Positions 21,194 through 25,595 of a stretch of 25,595 nt of DNA are shown one piece after another (within the stretch, counting starts at the first letter, position 1; each line of letters starts with the position of its first letter). This DNA is from CAZEFK01 sp964511405 (GTDB taxonomy: Bacteria > Pseudomonadota > Alphaproteobacteria > Elsterales > Elsteraceae). Position numbers and translations under genes: made by a program. The notes beneath the pieces are model-generated. The model saw only the letters and a list, made by a program, of their open reading frames with translations, was not told where the DNA came from and made no database searches. Location of the stretch: the NCBI GenBank assembly GCA_964511405.1, contig CAZEFK010000103.1:1-25595 (forward strand), in the 5' to 3' direction.

Positions 21194-22234
21194 ATGTCCG
21201 TCGCCCCCGCCGCCATGCCCGACAGCATCACCGCCGACGAACGGGTCAGGCAGTTCCATGACCGGACCTTCGTGTTCGACGGCCTGTCGATCGCCTATGT
21301 GCTGGACGAGCGCTATGCCGAGCGCTGCCTGGCCGGCGGGGTCGACGGCACCAACGTCACCGTCGCCCTGGAGGAGAGCTGGGACAAGGTGCTGTCCAAC
21401 GTCGAGCGCTACCGATCGAAGATCGAGAAGAGCCCGCTGCTGGCCTTCTGCACCACCGCCGACGAGCTGCTGGCGGCCAAGGCCAAGGGCAAGCTCGGCG
21501 TGATGTTCGGGACCCAGGGCGCCACCATGCTCGAGGACCAGCTATGGCGGCTGGAGATGCTGGTGCGCCTGGGGCTGCGCTTCCTGGGCCTTGCCTACAC
21601 CACCGCCAACGCCTTCGGCGACGGCTGCGGCGAGAAGCGCGACGCCGGCCTGACCTATCTGGGCGAAGAGCTGATCGAGCTGGCCAACACCCTGCCGCTG
21701 ATCCTGGACCTGTCCCATTGCGGCCATCGGACCCGGGCCGAGGCGGCGGCACTGGCGCGGGCGCCGGCGTGCACCCACTCCAACGCCGACGGCCTGCGGG
21801 CCAACGGCCGCAACACCCAGGACGGCACGGTGCGCGCGATGGCGGCCAAGGCCGGCATCATCGGGGTGTGCGGCCTGCCGCAATCGCTGGCCGACGGCAC
21901 GCCGACCCTCGACGACCTGCTCGACCATGTCGACTATCTGGTCAAGCTGGCCGGGATCGACCATGTCGGCATCGGCCTGGACTATGTCGAGGCCTACCAG
22001 GATCAGGCGACGGTCACCGCACCGCCCAGCGTCGTCTACTGGCGCACGCGGCGGCCCGACATCTTCGGCCCGCTGTCGGCGTTCGGCCGCCAGTCCTACC
22101 CGATCGGCGTCGAGTCGGTGCGCAAGCTGCCCAACCTGACCCAGGGCCTGATCGACCGCGGCTACAGCGAAGCCGAAGCGGCCAAGATCCTGGGCGGCAA
22201 CTGGTTGCGCGCCATCGGCGCCGTCTGCGGCTGA
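21194..22234 (+). CDS. Peptidase M19 (membrane/renal dipeptidase) homologue with altered metal site
   Basis: A 346-residue TIM-barrel protein of family M19. LIELANTLPLILDLSHCGHRT and ACTHSNADGLRANGRNTQDG carry the two conserved histidines (His175, His195), and a conserved aspartate follows in GIGLDYVEAY. However the N-terminal DGHxD motif is DGLSI (residues 29-33), and the bridging glutamate expected in EGG is Gln108 in GTQGAT. Three of the five zinc ligands known from human DPEP1 are therefore absent. Related proteobacterial M19 paralogues with a DGL motif exist to my recollection, so this may define a subfamily with a different chemistry or one metal. AGGAG precedes the ATG. Its place as last gene of the opine-oxidase-type operon suggests it acts on the same substrate or its product. 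Confidence 0.88.
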   Translation: MSVAPAAMPDSITADERVRQFHDRTFVFDGLSIAYVLDERYAERCLAGGVDGTNVTVALEESWDKVLSNVERYRSKIEKSPLLAFCTTADELLAAKAKGKLGVMFGTQGATMLEDQLWRLEMLVRLGLRFLGLAYTTANAFGDGCGEKRDAGLTYLGEELIELANTLPLILDLSHCGHRTRAEAAALARAPACTHSNADGLRANGRNTQDGTVRAMAAKAGIIGVCGLPQSLADGTPTLDDLLDHVDYLVKLAGIDHVGIGLDYVEAYQDQATVTAPPSVVYWRTRRPDIFGPLSAFGRQSYPIGVESVRKLPNLTQGLIDRGYSEAEAAKILGGNWLRAIGAVCG

Positions 22235-22279
22235 TCATTTGCACACGAGCAGTCGCCGGCACGCTAAGATGCCGGGGCC

Positions 22280-23209
22280 ATGCTGCCGTCTCCCGAGGTC
22301 CGCGCCGCCGCCGCCGTCGAATTGACCGCCGTGGTCGTCGCCGTCACCGACGACGAACCGCGGGTGCTGACCATCGACGACGGCCGGGCCCTGCCCTCCG
22401 GGCCGCTGGAGGGCGGCCACCGCTCGCTGCAGGCGGGCTTGCGCGCCTGGGTGGAGCGGCAAACCGGGCATCCGCTGGGCTATGTCGAGCAGCTCTACAC
22501 CTTCGCCGACCGCGACCGCGTGAGCGAGGCGCCGGCGCGGACCATCTCGATCAGCTATGTGGCGCTGACCCGCGAGCAGCGCCTGTCGGGCGGCCAGGAC
22601 CCCGGCTGGCGCAGCTGGTACCGCTATTTCCCGTGGGAGGATCAGCGCAGCCCCGAGGCGGCGGCGCGGCTGTCCACCCTCGAGACGGCGCTGCAAGCCT
22701 GGAGCGCGGCCGCCGACGACCCCGACACCGCCCGCGAGCGGGCCGAGCGCGTGGGCCTGGCCTTCGGCACGGGTGACCGCCGCGCCTGGAACGAGGAGCT
22801 GGCGCTCCAGCGCTACGAGCTTCTGTACGAGGCCGGCCTGGTGCCGGAGGCGCGCCGCGCCGCCGCCGCGGTGCCGGGCGCCGCCATGCGCCACGACCAC
22901 CGGCGCATCCTGGCGACCGCGGTGACCAGGCTGCGCGCCAAGATCAAGTACCACCCGGTGGTGTTCGAGCTGCTGCCGCCCAGCTTCACCTGGCTGCAGC
23001 TGCAGCGGACGGTCGAGGCCCTGGCCGGCCGCGCCCTGCACAAACCCAACTTCCGCCGCCTGGTCGACGCCCAGGGCCTGGTCGAGGAAACCGGCGAGCT
23101 GGCCCTCGACACCGGCGGCCGCCCCGCCCGCCTGCTGCGCTTTCGCCGAGAAGTGCGCCAGGAACGGCCGCCACCAGGGGCACGGCTGCCGGTGTCGCGG
23201 CTGGGGTGA
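22280..23209 (+). CDS. Nudix-like NAD-biosynthesis regulator (NrtR/NadQ type)
   Basis: A 309-residue protein with an N-terminal Nudix fold and a C-terminal winged helix. The Nudix box region (EGGHRSLQAGLRAWVERQTG, about residues 44-63) lacks the REVxEE core, so hydrolase activity is unlikely. The C-terminal part (about residues 215-295) reads AKIKYHPVVFELLPPSFTWL, GRALHKPNFRRLVDAQGLVE and then TGE. This is the pattern of NrtR-type regulators, in which a dead Nudix domain senses NAD metabolites and a winged helix binds DNA. It stands directly before nadA and nadB on the same strand, with a palindromic operator candidate between. I recall a predicted alphaproteobacterial regulator of nadABC called NadQ with this architecture. 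The ATG at 22280 has no Shine-Dalgarno; a TAAGAT ten bases upstream could give a leaderless message. Confidence 0.85.
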   Translation: MLPSPEVRAAAAVELTAVVVAVTDDEPRVLTIDDGRALPSGPLEGGHRSLQAGLRAWVERQTGHPLGYVEQLYTFADRDRVSEAPARTISISYVALTREQRLSGGQDPGWRSWYRYFPWEDQRSPEAAARLSTLETALQAWSAAADDPDTARERAERVGLAFGTGDRRAWNEELALQRYELLYEAGLVPEARRAAAAVPGAAMRHDHRRILATAVTRLRAKIKYHPVVFELLPPSFTWLQLQRTVEALAGRALHKPNFRRLVDAQGLVEETGELALDTGGRPARLLRFRREVRQERPPPGARLPVSRLG

Positions 23210-23237
23210 GGCGGAGCAGATGGGTGTTCCTGGGGGA

Positions 23238-23267
23238 TTGACGGGCCGGTCATTTGGTGCCTGATAT
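23238..23267 (+). promoter_or_regulatory. Putative sigma-70 promoter of nadA-nadB
   Basis: TTGACG (23238-23243) and TGATAT (23262-23267) are separated by 18 bases, a good fit to the bacterial consensus. They lie 30 to 60 bases before the nadA start. The -10 hexamer overlaps the left arm of the palindrome at 23265-23283, so a bound repressor would block polymerase. Confidence 0.5.
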
Positions 23268-23283
23268 TCTCCATCTGAGAATA
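23265..23283. promoter_or_regulatory. Perfect palindrome TATTCTC-N5-GAGAATA, candidate operator for the Nudix-like regulator
   Basis: Seven-base perfect arms flank CATCT. The site overlaps the predicted -10 hexamer and ends at the AAGGAG ribosome binding site of nadA. It is an AT-rich island in a GC-rich genome. Its place between the NrtR/NadQ-like gene and nadA makes it the obvious binding site for that regulator, repressing NAD synthesis when NAD or a related metabolite is plentiful. Confidence 0.65.
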
Positions 23284-23296
23284 AGGAGACCGCCCC

Positions 23297-24259
23297 GTGT
23301 CTTCCGCCCAAGCGCTCTACCCGCGGGTTGCCCGGGTCATCCCGAGCATCGAATGGCCGGCCTTCGCGCCCGACATCGACGCCATCCTGGCGCTCAAACG
23401 GGACCGCCGAGCCGCGATCCTGGCGCACAACTACCAGACACCGGAGATCTTCCACTGCGTCGCCGACGCGGTCGGCGACAGCCTGGCGCTGGCGCGGCAG
23501 GCCGTCGGCCTCGACGCCGAGGTCATCGTCATGGCCGGGGTCCGGTTCATGGCCGAGACGGCCAAGCTGCTGAACCCGGCCAAGACCGTGCTGATCCCCG
23601 ATCTGGACGCCGGCTGCTCGCTGGCGGCCTCGATCACGGCGTCGGACGTGCGGCTGCTGCGCCAGCGCTATCCGGGCGTGCCGGTGGTCGCCTATGTCAA
23701 CAGCTCGGTCGATGTGAAGGCCGAGTCCGACATCTGCTGCACCTCCGCCAACGCCCGCCGGGTCGTCGAATCCCTTGGCGCGCCCCGGGTCATCATGCTG
23801 CCGGACGAGTACCTGGCCCGGAACGTGGCGGCCGAGACCACGGTCGAGATCATCGCCTGGGCCGGCCATTGCGAAGTGCATGAGCGCTTCAGCGCCGCCG
23901 ACATCCGGCAGGTGCGGCGCCAGCATCCCGGCGTGGTCGTGCTGGCCCATCCCGAATGCCCGCCCGAGGTCGTGGCCGAAGCCGACTTCGCCGGCTCGAC
24001 CGCGGCCATGGCCGACTATGTCGGCGCCCATCGGCCGACCCGGGTCGTCCTGGTGACCGAATGCTCGATGAGCGACAACGTCGCCGTCCAGCATCCCGAC
24101 GTCGAGTTCGTGCGGCCCTGCAACCTGTGCCCGCACATGAAGCGGATCACGCTCGCCAACATCCGCCTGGCGCTGGAAGACATGCGCCATCCGGTCGAGA
24201 TCGACCCGGCGGTCGCCGTCCGCGCCCGCGCGGCGGTCGAACGGATGCTGGCGGTCTGA
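23297..24259 (+). CDS. nadA: Quinolinate synthase
   Basis: A 320-residue enzyme that condenses iminoaspartate with dihydroxyacetone phosphate to quinolinate, the precursor of NAD. AAILAHNYQTPEIFHCVADA opens the first of three related domains, and VRFMAETAKLLNP is a family signature. The [4Fe-4S] ligands are expected at Cys107 (LDAGCSLA), Cys192 (GHCEVHE) and Cys278 (PCNLCPHM), judging by the spacing known for other NadA proteins. DFAGSTAAMADYV and VTECSMSDNV are further conserved stretches. The GTG at 23297 has AAGGAG eight bases upstream and immediately follows the candidate operator. nadB begins one base after the stop, so both are translated from one message. Confidence 0.97.
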   Translation: MSSAQALYPRVARVIPSIEWPAFAPDIDAILALKRDRRAAILAHNYQTPEIFHCVADAVGDSLALARQAVGLDAEVIVMAGVRFMAETAKLLNPAKTVLIPDLDAGCSLAASITASDVRLLRQRYPGVPVVAYVNSSVDVKAESDICCTSANARRVVESLGAPRVIMLPDEYLARNVAAETTVEIIAWAGHCEVHERFSAADIRQVRRQHPGVVVLAHPECPPEVVAEADFAGSTAAMADYVGAHRPTRVVLVTECSMSDNVAVQHPDVEFVRPCNLCPHMKRITLANIRLALEDMRHPVEIDPAVAVRARAAVERMLAV

Positions 24260-24260
24260 C

Positions 24261-25595
24261 ATGGACAGCCACCCACCCGTCATCGTCGGCGCCGGCCTCG
24301 CCGGGCTGATGACCGCCCTGCAGCTGGCACCCCGGCCGGTGCGGGTGCTGAGCCCGACCGCACTCGGCGACGGCGCCGCCAGCGCCTGGGCCCAGGGCGG
24401 CATCGCGGCCGCGCTGGGGCCCGACGACACGCCCGCGCGCCATGCCGCCGACACCCTGGCCGCGGGCGCCGGCCTGTGCGACCCCGGCGTCGTCGCCCGG
24501 ATCACCGCGGCCGCCCCCGACGCCATCGCGCGGCTGGCGGCGCTGGGCGTCGCCTTCGACCGCGATCCGGCCGGCGGCCTGCGCCTGGGGCTGGAGGCTG
24601 CCCATGGCCGCCGGCGTATCGTCCATGCCGCCGGCGACGGCACCGGCCGCGCCGCCCTGGCGGCGCTGGTCGCGCGGGTGCGAGCGACGCCGTCGATCAC
24701 CGTGCTGGAAGGGGTCGCGGCGCGCCGGCTGCTGGTCGCCGACGGCCGCATCGCCGGGGTGCTCGCCGCCGGCCCGGCCGGGCCGCTGCGGCTGGCGACG
24801 GCGCGGGTGGTGCTGGCGACCGGCGGCCTGGGCGGGCTCTACCGCCACACCACCAATCCGCTTGGTGCGATCGGCAGCGGCCTGGCGCTCGCCGCCCGCG
24901 CCGGCGCCGAGCTGGCCGACCTGGAGTTCGTCCAGTTCCACCCGACCGCCCTCGATGCCGGGCTCGACCCCATGCCGCTGGTCAGCGAGGCGGTGCGCGG
25001 CGAAGGGGCGGTGCTGATCGACGGCGCCGGTCAGCCGGTGATGGCGGACCATCCCCAGGGCGACCTCGCCCCCCGCGACGTCGTGGCGCGCGCGGTGTGG
25101 CGCCGCCTGGCCGCCGGCGACCGGGTCCACCTCGACGCCCGCCAGGCGCTGGGCCCCCGCTTCGCCCGGCGCTTCCCCGGCATCGCCGCGGCCTGCCGGG
25201 CCGCCGGCATCGACCCGGCGCAGGCGCCGATCCCCGTATGTCCGGCCGCCCACTACCACATGGGCGGGGTCGCCGTGGACCGGGATGGACGCAGCACGGT
25301 CGACGGGCTATGGGCCTGCGGCGAAGTCGCCGCCACCGGCCTGCACGGCGCCAATCGCCTGGCCAGCAACTCGCTGCTGGAAGCCGCGGCATGCGCCGCC
25401 TGGGTCGCCGACAGCGTCGCCGCGGCGCCGGCACGGCCGCCGCAGGGCGCCGTCGCGGTCCCGCCGTTGCCGCCCGAACCGGATGCCGGGCCGGTCCGCC
25501 CGATCCTGTCCGCCGAGGTCGGCGTGCTGCGCGACCGCGCCGGCCTGGGCCGCGCGATCGAGCGGCTGGCCGCCCTCGCCCGGACCCCGGGCCCG
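24261..25595 (+). CDS. nadB: L-aspartate oxidase (3' end outside window)
   Basis: The 445 visible residues belong to the FAD enzyme that oxidises L-aspartate to iminoaspartate for NadA. The FAD loop is VIVGAGLAGLMTALQL at residues 7-22, followed by ASAWAQGGIAAALG. HAAGDGTGRAAL, LEFVQFHPTAL, SEAVRGEGAVLID and APRDVVARA mark the catalytic domain. HYHMGGV and GEVAATGLHGANRLASNSLL are the C-terminal FAD/substrate signature. The gene starts one base after the nadA stop, and the open frame reaches the window edge. The remaining C-terminal helical domain, and probably nadC, should lie beyond. The family succinate dehydrogenase/fumarate reductase flavoprotein is excluded by the shorter length and the NadA partner. 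Confidence 0.96.
   Translation, partial: MDSHPPVIVGAGLAGLMTALQLAPRPVRVLSPTALGDGAASAWAQGGIAAALGPDDTPARHAADTLAAGAGLCDPGVVARITAAAPDAIARLAALGVAFDRDPAGGLRLGLEAAHGRRRIVHAAGDGTGRAALAALVARVRATPSITVLEGVAARRLLVADGRIAGVLAAGPAGPLRLATARVVLATGGLGGLYRHTTNPLGAIGSGLALAARAGAELADLEFVQFHPTALDAGLDPMPLVSEAVRGEGAVLIDGAGQPVMADHPQGDLAPRDVVARAVWRRLAAGDRVHLDARQALGPRFARRFPGIAAACRAAGIDPAQAPIPVCPAAHYHMGGVAVDRDGRSTVDGLWACGEVAATGLHGANRLASNSLLEAAACAAWVADSVAAAPARPPQGAVAVPPLPPEPDAGPVRPILSAEVGVLRDRAGLGRAIERLAALARTPGP

Noticed and set aside
22235..24751. An 838-codon minus-strand open frame
   Set aside because: Antisense to the Nudix-like gene, nadA and nadB, whose conserved motifs are clear on the plus strand; composition is shadow-like.
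1..25595. tRNA, rRNA, riboswitch, CRISPR array, transposase or phage integrase
   Set aside because: None was seen on reading; no regularly spaced repeats, no transposase-like frames and no tRNA-like cloverleaf was noticed. A covariance-model scan was not possible here.

Overview
The window is very GC-rich and densely coded, with GC-ending codons throughout. Gene content points to an alphaproteobacterium, possibly of Rhodospirillales type. The pointers are a PutA whose N-terminus lacks a ribbon-helix-helix domain, an NrtR/NadQ-like Nudix regulator beside nadA-nadB, an opine-oxidase-type three-subunit dehydrogenase with a NocR-like LysR regulator, and short GTCATCCCCGCGAAGG-type palindromic repeats. 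Assignment below class is a guess. I saw no rRNA, tRNA, CRISPR array, insertion sequence or phage gene.

Layout. (1) 1-1740, minus: the first 580 codons of a bifunctional proline dehydrogenase/P5C dehydrogenase, cut by the window edge. (2) 1857-3379, plus: a GtrB-like polyprenyl-phosphate glycosyltransferase and a GtrA-family membrane protein, separated by a purine/pyrimidine-skewed inverted repeat. (3) 3394-5799, minus: a DctA-type C4-dicarboxylate symporter and a bile-acid:sodium-symporter-fold transporter. The latter is divergent from a LysR gene (5893-6759), an arrangement like yfeH/yfeR of enterobacteria. (4) 7002-8443, minus: cyanase and a LysR regulator. (5) 8516-11941, plus: a D-threonine aldolase/D-serine dehydratase-fold PLP enzyme, a RidA protein, a frameshifted dicarboxylate/amino-acid symporter and a HAD hydrolase, followed directly by the remnant of a small ribbon-helix-helix gene. 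(6) 12449-16245, plus: a two-domain GNAT acetyltransferase, a GhrA-like 2-hydroxyacid dehydrogenase, a GabD-like aldehyde dehydrogenase and an Lrp/AsnC regulator. (7) 16246-16897: a gene-poor stretch with a second copy of the dispersed repeat and a strong hairpin. (8) 16898-17263, minus: a small secreted protein. (9) 17378-18265, minus, LysR, divergent from 18363-22234, plus: [2Fe-2S] protein, FAD/BFD-like subunit, DadA-like FAD subunit and an M19 dipeptidase homologue. (10) 22280-25595, plus: Nudix-like NAD regulator, nadA and the first 445 codons of nadB. A perfect 7-5-7 palindrome sits between a promoter-like sequence and the nadA ribosome binding site.

How the genes work together. Most of the window deals with catabolism of amino acids, imino acids and organic acids: proline, beta-hydroxy D-amino acids or relatives, an opine- or D-imino-acid-like substrate, C4-dicarboxylates and aldehydes. 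Each module has its own LysR or Lrp regulator. De novo NAD synthesis, under a dedicated regulator, closes the window. The least conventional items are the dehydrogenase operon carrying an M19 protein that lacks three expected zinc ligands, the PLP-enzyme/RidA/transporter module with its broken transporter, and the GhrA-like enzyme lacking the usual catalytic glutamate.
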